A DNA stretch of 51,305 nucleotides from Acidimicrobiia bacterium (lineage in GTDB: Bacteria; Actinomycetota; Acidimicrobiia; Acidimicrobiales; CATQHL01): assembly GCA_009840735.1 (NCBI GenBank), contig VXNF01000056.1:1-51305 (forward strand), given 5' to 3'. A program made the position numbers and the translations under genes. Position 1 is the first letter of the stretch, and each line of letters opens with the position of its first letter. The notes under the pieces were generated by a model. The model did not search any database. It had not been told where the DNA came from and saw nothing but the letters and a program-made list of their open reading frames with translations. Shown piece after piece: positions 1-8,388 of the stretch.

Positions 1-66
1 GCCCCCCCCGGCGGACCCCCCAACACCCTCCGAGCGCTCTCAGAGACCGGGGCCGGGCACCCAGGA

Positions 67-93
67 GGCACCGCGCCAAACCTGCCGACCCGC
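67..93 (+). repeat. Left copy of imperfect 27-bp direct repeat flanking the 154-8236 block
   Basis: An 11-bp block (GGCACCGCGCC) and a 10-bp block (GCCGACCCGC) sit 6 bp apart here and again at 8348-8374; 23 of 27 positions agree. CCAGGA lies just upstream of both copies, with a 6-bp insertion in the right copy. The repeats lie outside the 154-8236 gene block, so they could be island boundaries. In DNA this GC-rich they could also be two copies of an ordinary intergenic element. Confidence 0.4.
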
Positions 94-153
94 ATCCGCG
101 CGACGCGCCCGCAGTCAAGCGGACACCCCGGGCGGCTGCGGCGAACCGCGCGG

Positions 154-1419
154 TCAGTCGGTATGGGCCGCGTAGATCGTCAGCGACAGCTCAGAGTCGT
201 CGATGAGCCGGTAGCGCGGCTCTCTGCCAGACAGCGCCGTGCTGTTGTCCAAGATGATGGGAACGCCCTCGCCCCGCTTCTCCATGATGTGCGTGCGAGC
301 TGTCTCGAGCCAGTCGGCACGGGGCAGCGCGCACTTCGCCAACAGGCTGCACAGGGTCTCGTTGCGGGCCGCCTGCCGGTAGCGCAACGAATCGACTGAC
401 ATCGAATTCACCACCGCGCCCGGCGAATACAGTTCCAAGCGGTCCTCGAAGAGGCGGAGTCTGATCTTCGACCCGTGAATCGAGTAGTCGCGGTGGGCGA
501 CTGCGTTCGTTATCGCCTCGAAGACTGCGGCCATGTCGTACTGCGGCTCGTCGCGACGACCTATCGACTTGACCGCTGCGGTCTTCATGTTCTTGAAGAC
601 GAAGCGGCATGCGTCCGCGACCTGCGCTGTCACCGGTCCGTCGATGTCGCTCGCATCGAGTTGATACGGCTCCCGACTTGATCCGGCTTGAAGGGAGACG
701 CCGCGATAGGCGACCGCCTGAATGTACGCGTTCGGAAGCCAGCGGCGCGGCTCGACGCTGGCAACCAAGACGCCCGCGACGGTCGGACGCAGAATCCCCG
801 CTTCCCCAGATGTGGCGATTCCGAGCTTCTGCAGGAAAGTGTCGTCGTCGGCGTCTGATCGAGAAGACCGGAATGGGGCCAACAGGTCACTGCTCAAGCT
901 CTCGACCGTCGCTCCGGCGACCGGCTGCTCGTCGAATCTGACGAGGCGAGTCTGGCTACGCTGTTGCAGCATCCGGGCCAGGAAGTCGGTGGACATCTGG
1001 CGCTTCGAATCTGCTAAGCGATTGAAGTAGCCGCCGGGGCTTCGATGGATGAACAAGCTCCTCGGCACCTCGACCTTGACCACCGAGACCCGCTCGGCGG
1101 CGGCTGTGGGGAGCCGGAGCCTGTCCACGAGCACGTTCTCCAAGGGAGGGTCGATGCTTTCCGTGCAGACGTGTCTGACCAGGTCGACTACGGAGTCGAG
1201 GCGGGAATCGTCGATTCCGACGATCTCTCGGGTACGGTCGCTGACACCGAGCACCAGCACACCGCCACGGCTGTTGGCGAACGCGGCCAGCTCGTCGGCG
1301 AGGCGGTCCCTCGACGGTCCGGCGACGCGCTCGCCTGCGAACCGGACCTCCTTCAGCTCGAGATAGGTGCTTTCACCCAGGGCGATCTTGTCGGAGAGCT
1401 CGTGGATGCTGTCAAACAT
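154..1419 (-). CDS. AlbA_2 domain / RecG-like ATP-binding putative regulator (421 aa)
   Basis: The N-terminus (about residues 10-140) is an AlbA_2 (Schlafen-type) nucleic-acid-binding domain, with a LELK strand near residue 21 and the AAFANSRGGVLVLGV block at 45-59. The C-terminal part is the GHKL-like ATP-binding region often labelled RecG-like, with EAITNAVAHRDYS at 301-313 and YSPG at 331-334. No helicase motifs are present. Family members are usually called putative transcriptional regulators and are common in defence islands. The ATG lies 8 bp inside the 3' end of the TrlF-type gene, so the two are probably translated from one minus-strand mRNA. It is homologous to the genes at 6485-8236 and 37353-38573. 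Its exact role is unknown. Confidence 0.85.
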   Translation of the reverse strand: MFDSIHELSDKIALGESTYLELKEVRFAGERVAGPSRDRLADELAAFANSRGGVLVLGVSDRTREIVGIDDSRLDSVVDLVRHVCTESIDPPLENVLVDRLRLPTAAAERVSVVKVEVPRSLFIHRSPGGYFNRLADSKRQMSTDFLARMLQQRSQTRLVRFDEQPVAGATVESLSSDLLAPFRSSRSDADDDTFLQKLGIATSGEAGILRPTVAGVLVASVEPRRWLPNAYIQAVAYRGVSLQAGSSREPYQLDASDIDGPVTAQVADACRFVFKNMKTAAVKSIGRRDEPQYDMAAVFEAITNAVAHRDYSIHGSKIRLRLFEDRLELYSPGAVVNSMSVDSLRYRQAARNETLCSLLAKCALPRADWLETARTHIMEKRGEGVPIILDNSTALSGREPRYRLIDDSELSLTIYAAHTD

Positions 1420-4300
1420 CGCTGAGGTTGACGGCGATCCGCCGGTAGCGGCGTTCGAGGGCTTCTCGCCCTCCTTCCATCACGCGGCAGATCTCGTCAC
1501 GGATCTCCAGATCCTGCAGAGAACCCGACTTCACGACGCGGCACTGGCCGCCGACGAAGTCGAGAGCATGCACCATCTCCGCGTCGCCGTTGACCACGAT
1601 GTTGGGATTGTGGGTCACGGCGATGATTTGGCGCCTGAGTTTGTTCTGGCGGATCTGCCGCACCACCAAGTCATAGATCAGATGATTGTCGAGATCATCC
1701 TCCGGCTGATCGAGCACCAGCGGCTCGTCGCCGTGAGCCAGGAGGAACGCCAACATGGCCGCGGCCCGCTGCCCGGCCGAGGCTTGTGCGATGGGAGCGA
1801 ACTCCGATCCTCGCCCCGAACGGTCGTATTCGACGCGGAGCGCGTCGTCAGGAATCCAAGTGAGGAGCCTGTCCAAGAACTCCGGTGCCTCGTCATGGCG
1901 GCGCCGAAAAAAGTTGTTGAGGTGACCGCCGAATTCTCCTCGACCCATGCACGCCTCGATGAAACGCCTGCGCAGGTCCTCGATCCGGTGCTTGAACACA
2001 TGTCGGCGCTCGGCCTGCTCCGAGGGAAGCGCGTCCACCAAGTCGACCACGATTCCGCTGCGCTCGTCCCCGTCGACTTGGAGGATATCATTCTCGAAGT
2101 GGTCCTCGTCCCCGAGTGCGCCGCGCAGGGACCGTTCGACAGACTCCAAGGAACCTGAGTCTCCGAATTCTCTCAACTCCATGCGAACGTACTCATTGCC
2201 CTCCAGCGTCTGACGCAAGAAGGCGCGGCGGGCCTCGCTGAGCGCGCAGCGGGCCTCGAAGACCGTCTCCAACTCGTGTTCGGATCGTTCGATCAGGCGA
2301 GATCGCTCCTCTGCTTGAGACTCGAGCGCCGCGAGCTCGCCTTCGAGGCGACTGCGCTCTTGGATCAGCCGCCCGTACTCGCTCGGACTGCTGATTCCGT
2401 CCGCGCCGAGCGCCTCGACCATCTCTTGGTGAGCAGCCTTCGCTTGATCAACGGCCGTGTGCCATTGACTTCGCGCCAGGCTTGATCGTTCGGCTTCGGC
2501 CTCGGCCCGCAGATCAGCGGCTGTTCGCTTCAACTCGCTGGCAGCTCTGGCCATGGCCTCTGCCAGCGACGCGATAGCCGAGACAGCACTCAGGTTCTCT
2601 GGAGAGTCCTCCGCAAAGATCCGCGCGTCGACGTCTTCGGCGAGCACCTGACCGGCTGTGCTCTCAATGAGTTCCGCGGCTCGGGTAACGACTTCGAAGT
2701 GTCTGTCCACCTCTTGGCGTTGGCGCGAACGATGCCGATAGCTGTTCAAGACCTCTGCATGGCCCGAGTCATCGAAGCGCCGCAACTTCCGCTCTGTGTC
2801 TGCGACGCTCACTCGGGTGTCGGCACGCCGCTTCAAGTGCTGGTCCAGGTCTCTGATGCGTCCTCGGGTATGCAAGAACGCGGCCGTCGCCTGCACGAGA
2901 TTCGCTTGCTGGGCCGCGGTTCCTGCTGCCTCGTCGATGATCTGAAGCAGAGCCTGCTGGCTGCCGTCAGCAAGTTCGGCCAGCTGGCCTTGGCTGAAGA
3001 TCCGCAGGGGGAACCTCGCGGGAGATACTTCCTGCACTTCGGAGGCCGCCCAGCTGCCTGAAGTGAGCTCTTCGACTGTGGGCACCGGTGCCGCCTCGCC
3101 GGATGTCGGTGCCGGGTCCTGTCGCCAGTGGATACGATGGCTGACCCCATGGCGCACCGCGACCAGGCTGAGCTCGGTGCGCTCACTCAGGCAGCCTTCG
3201 TCGAACCTGCTCTTCGGAACGCGATCAAACCGCGCGAACGTGCGCTTCGCTGAGCTGCTGTCATCCAACCTCTGCAGCTCGCTGGAGCGGCGCGCAACGA
3301 TACGAAGAGCATGGATGATTGTTGACTTTCCCGTGCCGCGTCCGCCGACGATGGCGTTGAGCCACGGGCTGAAGACAACCTTGGCCGCTTCAGCCCGGCC
3401 CATGAACCGAGCGTCAGAAATCGACAGTTCCCGCACATGATGCTGGGGCAACTCTGGTGGGTCGAACGACCCGCTCGGCAGGCTGCGCCTGACGGAATAC
3501 TCGTTGCCGTCGAGGAGAGCCAGTCGCAGACCTTCCAACGAAGGCTCAGCCATCTTGACCCAGGTGAATCGATCCCCGATCTGATTCGAAGACGAGACGC
3601 CGTGCGGGCGGTGGCAATCTGACCCGAGCACGTCAGCCCAGCGCACCCCCAACTCGTTGTACCGGGTCGGCCTGTCGTGCTTGCCGGGCGCCTCGACGGT
3701 GCCGGAACTCTCCGCGGCGAAGATCTTGTCTGACCGCAACAGCCCATCGAGCGTGTTCCCGCTCAGGCCCCATAGGCCCCGCTCTCCGTCGACGTGCGCG
3801 GGGATCGCGACGCCGCCGGACTTGTGGATCGCCTCGATCACCTCAATCGCCGAGCAGTCGGCCGTCGTGTCGCTCGCGCCGCGAGCGCCTCGGAACCCGA
3901 CGCTGCCGATCAGGTTGTCGACGTCGGCAGAACTCCTGGACGGATCCAAGACGGCGAGTACGTGGGTCCCGCCGTTGGCGGTGATCTCCACGCCGGGGAA
4001 CAGCCAGAGCGGGCGATACCCGCGACACGGCTGCGCCGCCAGCTCCGCGAGTGACGCCTTGAGAGGATCGACCCATCCGCCGGAGTTGTGGTCGGTGACC
4101 GCCACGCAATCGATGCCCGCTCCCATGAAGCCGAGCAGCCAGTCCCGTGGGCTGATGCTGCGCTCGGCGGCTCGGTCGGGGCCCTTGCCGTAGTCCCGCG
4201 AGGCCGGCGTGTGCGTGTGGAAGTCGAACTTCCACCACCGAGCGCCGCCGTAGGGCCAGTCGGTCTCGCCGGAAGGCCGCGTCTCAGCTGCAGAAGCCAC
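1412..4300 (-). CDS. TrlF-family PHP domain + SMC-like AAA ATPase
   Basis: An N-terminal PHP phosphoesterase-like domain (about residues 25-260) carries HTHTP near 28-32, TDHN near 69-72 and GSDCHRPHG near 226-234, all candidate metal ligands. An ABC/SMC-like ATPase follows: Walker A GGRGTGKST near 319-327, a long charged coiled-coil middle, then SAGQRAAAM (signature), LVLDQPEDDLD (Walker B) and THNPN near the C-terminus. This is the TrlF-family layout, so a predicted nuclease or phosphoesterase coupled to an ATPase. I place the start at the GTG at 4300 (962 aa), because AGGA lies about 9 nt upstream and the added N-terminus of a frame opening at 4456 is low-complexity. It overlaps the downstream AlbA_2 gene by 8 bp and is divergent from the AAA gene at 4535. 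Confidence 0.85.
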   Translation of the reverse strand: MASAAETRPSGETDWPYGGARWWKFDFHTHTPASRDYGKGPDRAAERSISPRDWLLGFMGAGIDCVAVTDHNSGGWVDPLKASLAELAAQPCRGYRPLWLFPGVEITANGGTHVLAVLDPSRSSADVDNLIGSVGFRGARGASDTTADCSAIEVIEAIHKSGGVAIPAHVDGERGLWGLSGNTLDGLLRSDKIFAAESSGTVEAPGKHDRPTRYNELGVRWADVLGSDCHRPHGVSSSNQIGDRFTWVKMAEPSLEGLRLALLDGNEYSVRRSLPSGSFDPPELPQHHVRELSISDARFMGRAEAAKVVFSPWLNAIVGGRGTGKSTIIHALRIVARRSSELQRLDDSSSAKRTFARFDRVPKSRFDEGCLSERTELSLVAVRHGVSHRIHWRQDPAPTSGEAAPVPTVEELTSGSWAASEVQEVSPARFPLRIFSQGQLAELADGSQQALLQIIDEAAGTAAQQANLVQATAAFLHTRGRIRDLDQHLKRRADTRVSVADTERKLRRFDDSGHAEVLNSYRHRSRQRQEVDRHFEVVTRAAELIESTAGQVLAEDVDARIFAEDSPENLSAVSAIASLAEAMARAASELKRTAADLRAEAEAERSSLARSQWHTAVDQAKAAHQEMVEALGADGISSPSEYGRLIQERSRLEGELAALESQAEERSRLIERSEHELETVFEARCALSEARRAFLRQTLEGNEYVRMELREFGDSGSLESVERSLRGALGDEDHFENDILQVDGDERSGIVVDLVDALPSEQAERRHVFKHRIEDLRRRFIEACMGRGEFGGHLNNFFRRRHDEAPEFLDRLLTWIPDDALRVEYDRSGRGSEFAPIAQASAGQRAAAMLAFLLAHGDEPLVLDQPEDDLDNHLIYDLVVRQIRQNKLRRQIIAVTHNPNIVVNGDAEMVHALDFVGGQCRVVKSGSLQDLEIRDEICRVMEGGREALERRYRRIAVNLSDV

Positions 4301-4534
4301 CGCCGCGATCCTACTGCCGGGGTGCGCCGCGAGGTCCGCCGGACCGCTGCCGGGCGGCCCGGCACCGTGTCCGTAGCGAACGGCGGCGGCTGGTGGGCGG
4401 GCCTGCTGACCGGCAAGTACGCCCCAGAGGACGCCGAGGGCGCCGTCGCCGCACACGGAACTTTGCCGTGGCCAGCTCCGTGGTGCCGCTAGTCTTGGCC
4501 TTGGGTTACAGCGCGGAGGCGAAGGAGGCGTACT
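4301..4534. promoter_or_regulatory. Divergent intergenic region between TrlF-type and AAA ATPase genes
   Basis: This 234-bp gap must hold the promoters of both transcription units. The clearest signal is GAAGGAGG at 4521-4528, 6 nt before the GTG at 4535, a strong ribosome binding site that fixes that start. I see no convincing -35/-10 pair on either strand. A minus-strand reading frame runs through much of the gap, but it looks non-coding. Confidence 0.45.
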
Positions 4535-5680
4535 GTGGCTCGTCGCGGGACCGGCGGGGGCCTACATCTGCCGGGTCTTAAGATCTCGGGGTTCCGAGGC
4601 ATTTCTGGTCTGTCGGTCAAGCGACTAGGGCAGGTCACTCTGTTCGCGGGGCTCAACGGCACCGGCAAGACGACGGTCCTCGAGGCGGTGCAGCTCTACG
4701 CGGGGCGCGGTTCTCCGGCAGTGTGCGAATCGATTCTCGCGGCGCGGAGCGACATGGTGACAGTCCCCGACGAGGAGGGCGCGACGCATCTGGAGGTTCC
4801 TGACTACCGGCAACTCTTCGGACGGTTGGCAGAACCCTCGGAGTTTTCCGCGGTGATCGGCCCGAACGGCTCTCCGCCGCCGCTTAGGCTGGAGATTCGA
4901 GCCTTCGACGACCTGTCCGCCGTCGAGGGATTGCAGCTTCCCCGCCAGCTGAGCGAGTCGGACGCCCCGGCACTGTTCGTCACGGTCGGCGCGGAGCACA
5001 TGGTTGTTCCCGTGCCGGGCCCTGAGGCGGCGATGCCGTATCGTGCCCTGCGCCCCAGACACCTTCCCGAACGTCGGCGAGCCATTGAGACAGACGGGTT
5101 CCCGGGCGCGATCAAGTGCGTGTCGATCGGCCCTGGCGCCGCCGACGACTGGACCATGCGGGACCACTGGGCGAACGTCGCCCTCGGCCCGGATGAGGAA
5201 CGCGCGATCGAGGCGTTGCGTATTGTGCACGGTCCGGACGTGGAGCGAGTCGCGTTCATCGGCGGTGGTCGCATGAACCGCGACTCGAGGCCGATCGTCA
5301 AGCTGAAGGGTCACGAGAACCCGGTGCCTCTCCGCAACCTCGGCGACGGCGCGGTCAGAGTGCTCGCCGCGGCGTTGGCCCTCGCCAACAGCCGAGACGG
5401 GCTGCTGCTCATCGACGAGGCCGAGAACGGGCTCCATCACTTGCTCCAAGAGGACTACTGGCGCATGGTCTTGCAAACCGCGGCCGACAACAACGTCCAG
5501 GTGATGGCCACCACCCACAGCTGGGATTGCATAACCGGATTCGCCCGCGCCTCAGCCAAATTGGACGACGTGGAGGGCCGGGCCGTCCGCATCGAGCATC
5601 GCGGCGACTTGCTCCGAGCCGTCGAGTACGACGAAGAGATGCTCACCGTCGCCGCCGAACAACAGATCGAACTCCGCTGA
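4535..5680 (+). CDS. AAA/ABC-type ATPase of the OLD/RecF-like class (381 aa)
   Basis: The protein opens with a strand typical of RecF/OLD ATPases (LKISGFRGI near residues 15-23), then Walker A GLNGTGKTT near 39-47. Near the C-terminus it has a GDGAVRVLAAALALA signature-like stretch, Walker B LLLIDEAENGLHH and a switch ATTHSWDC. The GTG start has an excellent ribosome binding site at 4521-4528. The DUF3226 gene starts 1 bp after the stop, so the two are surely cotranscribed. A small ABC-type ATPase next to a Toprim-like protein recalls split OLD/PARIS-type defence pairs. The specific family is not certain, and defence is an inference from context. Confidence 0.85.
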   Translation: MARRGTGGGLHLPGLKISGFRGISGLSVKRLGQVTLFAGLNGTGKTTVLEAVQLYAGRGSPAVCESILAARSDMVTVPDEEGATHLEVPDYRQLFGRLAEPSEFSAVIGPNGSPPPLRLEIRAFDDLSAVEGLQLPRQLSESDAPALFVTVGAEHMVVPVPGPEAAMPYRALRPRHLPERRRAIETDGFPGAIKCVSIGPGAADDWTMRDHWANVALGPDEERAIEALRIVHGPDVERVAFIGGGRMNRDSRPIVKLKGHENPVPLRNLGDGAVRVLAAALALANSRDGLLLIDEAENGLHHLLQEDYWRMVLQTAADNNVQVMATTHSWDCITGFARASAKLDDVEGRAVRIEHRGDLLRAVEYDEEMLTVAAEQQIELR

Positions 5681-5681
5681 C

Positions 5682-6314
5682 GTGGCCGCGCCCGCCGAGG
5701 AGGCCGCGCGCGTTCTGCTCGTCGAGGGCAGCGACGACGCGCACGTCATCCGTCACCTTTGCGAGCGGGAGGGACTCCCGAGACGCTTCTCGACAGTCTG
5801 CAAGAACGGCATCGACGCGCTGCTGAAGTCCATCCCGAACCATCTCGGGGCACCCAGACTGACGGCTCTGGGCATCGTCGTCGACGCGAACACGAGCCCC
5901 GCAGGCAGATGGCAGTCGCTCGCCGCCCGGCTGCAGAGCGCTGGCATCGCCGCACCCGCTGCCGCCGACCCCGCCGGCACCGTCATTCCCGGCGACACCC
6001 GTGTAGGTGCCTGGATCATGCCCGACAACGAACAGCCGGGCGAGATCGAGGACTTCGTGGCCCTGATGATCCCGACGGCAGATCCAATCTGGCCTCGAGC
6101 GGAGCGCTACATCAACGGCATCCCCGACGATCACCGCCGCTTCGCCCCAAACAAGTCGACCAGAGCGAAGGTGCATGCCTGGCTCGCCGCGCAGCAACGC
6201 CCACGCCCCATGGGTCTCGGAATCACCTCCGGCGACCTCGACCCCTCCGACCAGACAGCACAGCGCTTCCTGTCCTGGATCGAGCGGCTCTTCAACCCGA
6301 CAACATCTAACTGA
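5682..6314 (+). CDS. DUF3226 (Toprim-fold-like) protein, partner of the AAA ATPase
   Basis: The first strand and turn, VLLVEGSDDAHVI near residues 10-22, is the Toprim-like nucleotide-binding start of DUF3226. The later acidic clusters, VVDAN near 66-70 and GEIEDF near 121-126, fit the metal-binding carboxylates expected of that fold. At 210 aa it has typical length. The GTG start is 1 bp after the ATPase stop, so translation is probably coupled. In OLD-like systems the Toprim part is the nuclease and the ATPase controls it; I infer the same division here. The frame stays open beyond its stop into the antitoxin remnant at 6315-6449, which looks like coincidence. Confidence 0.75.
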   Translation: MAAPAEEAARVLLVEGSDDAHVIRHLCEREGLPRRFSTVCKNGIDALLKSIPNHLGAPRLTALGIVVDANTSPAGRWQSLAARLQSAGIAAPAAADPAGTVIPGDTRVGAWIMPDNEQPGEIEDFVALMIPTADPIWPRAERYINGIPDDHRRFAPNKSTRAKVHAWLAAQQRPRPMGLGITSGDLDPSDQTAQRFLSWIERLFNPTTSN

Positions 6315-6449
6315 CCCGCTCACGTACTCGAGCCACCAGGGGCCACGGTGGCGGAGTTCTTGGACTGGTTCCCAGGAGTGGACGAGTGGAAGGTCCGGGC
6401 CGTCCTCGATCACCAGGCAACGACCCTGCGCACACTCGCGCGGCCGTGA
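6315..6449 (+). pseudogene. Remnant of a DUF433 (VapB-like) antitoxin gene
   Basis: Translation from about 6345 reads TVAEFLDWFPGVDEWKVRAV and continues LDHQATTLRTLARP before a stop at 6447-6449. This matches the C-terminal helical part of DUF433 antitoxins. There is no start codon or N-terminal half, because the sequence runs straight from the DUF3226 stop. It overlaps the following toxin-like start by GTGA, as in intact DUF433/DUF5615 pairs. It is a truncated gene fragment; the call rests on motif recognition. Confidence 0.6.
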
Positions 6450-6466
6450 GAATCCTCTTCGATCAG
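6446..6466 (+). pseudogene. Five-prime stub of a DUF5615 (PIN-like) toxin gene
   Basis: GTG at 6446 overlaps the antitoxin remnant stop by 4 bp and encodes MRILFDQ, the usual N-terminus of DUF5615 toxins. Resemblance ends there, about 20 bp before the 3' end of the convergent AlbA_2 gene (6485). The toxin body is missing, so the module is dead. The breakpoint probably marks where flanking DNA was replaced. Confidence 0.55.
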
Positions 6467-6484
6467 TTCAGCGGTCGCGCACAG

Positions 6485-8236
6485 TCAGGCGGGTCTGTAT
6501 TCCAGCAGCGACGACCGTCCGACGACCGCGGTGACCGTCGCCTTGACAGTGACTCCCTCCGCGTCGGTGAGGCGCAGCTCTTCGCTGCCCGGCGTGAAGG
6601 TGACAGGCTGGAGTTGGCCGTCGTTGACCGCGATGTTCGATGCGTAGAAGTAGGTGCGCCCATGCGAGTCCAAACCGAGGTCCAAGCCTCCCGACAGGCC
6701 CGGAATCCGCCCGGAAGCCTCGGGGAACAGCACCGAACCGCCCTCGGGAAGAGGCTCCAGTTCCGCCGCGAGTGGACCGCTAGCGGGAATCCAGTCACGC
6801 TTGACGTACGCGCTGCATCCGTTCGCCGCCACGAACACGGTCATCGGCAGATGCACCGAGTGCAGTTCGATCGCCGCCTCACCCCAGCGGTCGGTCGTGG
6901 CCCGCTTCCAGGTGTTGTTGGGGAACAGCGCCAGCACGTCCGCGCCTTGCAGCGGCATGCCGCCACAGCGCGCCGTGACGACGACGGAAGCGCGGGCCGA
7001 GTCCGTCGCGGCGGCAGGAACCACTACTTGCAGTTCGGCTCGGTCGACCAGCCGGAACTCAGGGTTCCTGCCAGCTAGCTCGCGGGTCTCGCGCAAGATG
7101 ACGGGTACGCCGTCCCCGCGTCGCTCCAAGAAGTAGCTCCGGCCGCCGGCGCCGGGCAGTTCGCCTACAGACAGCCGCCCGAGGACCGAGACGAGGACCT
7201 CGTTGCGGGTTGACTGCCTCGCCGACATCGACTCAACAGTCAAATTGTTCGGCAGCGACCCCGGCGAGCAGACCTCTAGGCGGTCCGAGAACATGCGCAG
7301 ACGTATCCGGCTGCCCGCAATCGAATAGTCACGGTGCACGACTGCGTTGACGAGCGCCTCGAACACTGCCCGCAGGCTGTATTGCGGCAGATCCACCCTC
7401 GCGGGGTCCTTTCGAGCACCCACCCGCATGTTGCCCGTGACGAAGGTCAGCGCCCCGGAGATCTGACGATCGATCGGCCCTTGAATCTCTCGGGCGTCGA
7501 TCTGACCCGTCGATGGGTCCGCGCCCCGATACCGCACCGCTGTGATACACGCATTGGGTAGGTGAACATGAGGCTCTTCGACACAGAGAAGAACCCCGGC
7601 GACCGTCACCCGCACGACGCCCTGATCGTCGGCGGCCAGCAGTCCGAGCTTTTTCAGCCCCACCTCAGGCGCGCGGAGGGCCTCGGCGCTCAACAGGCGC
7701 CGCCAGAGCCGCTCATCAAGGCTCCCGATGCCGGTGCCGGGCACCGTCCGTTCGTCATAGCCAAGCGAACGCGCGAGCCCCCGCCGCTGCGCCAGCCGGA
7801 CCCGCTCCTCGGGCCCCATCCGCCGCTTGGTCGATCCCAATCGGATGAAGGCGTCGCCGTGGGCCTCGTGCTGAGCGTCGCCCTCGGGCACGTCAACAAG
7901 CAGAAGCGAGCGCCCGTCAAGCTCGAACCTGTGGACCTCAACGCGAGCAGGCGGCTTGATTGCCTCGGTACAGACTTCCACCACAAGCCGCTCCACAGCA
8001 TCGAGGCGACGACGAGACATCCCCTGCACCTCACCCTCGTCGGTGACCCCAACGAGCATTGCGCCGCCGGAACCGTTGGCGAATGCGACGATCTCCTCTG
8101 CCCAGCTAACCCTGGCGTGCGCCGGAGGACTGTCCGAGTCGCCTCGGAACTCGACGGCCTTGAACTCCCATGAGCTGTCCTCACCGAGCCGCAACCGCCG
8201 CCTGATCTCGTCGTCGCTGTAAGGGAACCTCAACAC
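6485..8236 (-). CDS. AlbA_2 / RecG-like ATP-binding protein with C-terminal beta-rich extension (583 aa)
   Basis: This has the same core as the 154-1419 gene: SSWEFKAVEF at 21-30, EIVAFANGSGGAMLVGVTD at 48-66, and the GHKL-like FEALVNAVVHRDYS at 292-305 followed by CSPGSLPNN. Residues past about 405 form a ~180-residue extension absent from the shorter paralogue. It looks like two small beta domains (VVVTARCGGMPLQGADVLAL and VTVKATVTAVVGRSSLLEY), perhaps effector or sensor modules. The start is ATG at 8236. The 3' end abuts the broken toxin gene, suggesting arrival by insertion or recombination. Function is inferred as nucleic-acid-binding regulation, possibly in defence. Confidence 0.85.
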   Translation of the reverse strand: MLRFPYSDDEIRRRLRLGEDSSWEFKAVEFRGDSDSPPAHARVSWAEEIVAFANGSGGAMLVGVTDEGEVQGMSRRRLDAVERLVVEVCTEAIKPPARVEVHRFELDGRSLLLVDVPEGDAQHEAHGDAFIRLGSTKRRMGPEERVRLAQRRGLARSLGYDERTVPGTGIGSLDERLWRRLLSAEALRAPEVGLKKLGLLAADDQGVVRVTVAGVLLCVEEPHVHLPNACITAVRYRGADPSTGQIDAREIQGPIDRQISGALTFVTGNMRVGARKDPARVDLPQYSLRAVFEALVNAVVHRDYSIAGSRIRLRMFSDRLEVCSPGSLPNNLTVESMSARQSTRNEVLVSVLGRLSVGELPGAGGRSYFLERRGDGVPVILRETRELAGRNPEFRLVDRAELQVVVPAAATDSARASVVVTARCGGMPLQGADVLALFPNNTWKRATTDRWGEAAIELHSVHLPMTVFVAANGCSAYVKRDWIPASGPLAAELEPLPEGGSVLFPEASGRIPGLSGGLDLGLDSHGRTYFYASNIAVNDGQLQPVTFTPGSEELRLTDAEGVTVKATVTAVVGRSSLLEYRPA

Positions 8237-8347
8237 GCGTGCAACATCCTATGTCCTGCACTCCGGGTGCCGAGAGCCCTGCGCAACGCGAACCGCCGGC
8301 AAGGCGTTCTCCGCTCTCGGGGCGGCGGCGGGGCCCCAGGAACCGTC

Positions 8348-8374
8348 GGCACCGCGCCGGATCCGCCGACCCGC
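8348..8374 (+). repeat. Right copy of imperfect 27-bp direct repeat
   Basis: Pairs with 67-93 in the same orientation at a distance of 8281 bp. It lies in the 152-bp gap (8237-8388) between the AlbA_2 start and the 3' end of the dimethylformamidase-like gene. Nothing else was recognised in that gap. Confidence 0.4.
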
Positions 8375-8388
8375 CCCCGAGCGGCGGC

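Noticed and set aside
4535-6314. Calling the ATPase + DUF3226 pair PARIS
   Set aside because: The second gene is DUF3226-like and not the DUF4435 type, and neither protein could be matched specifically. Only a general OLD/PARIS-like layout is claimed.
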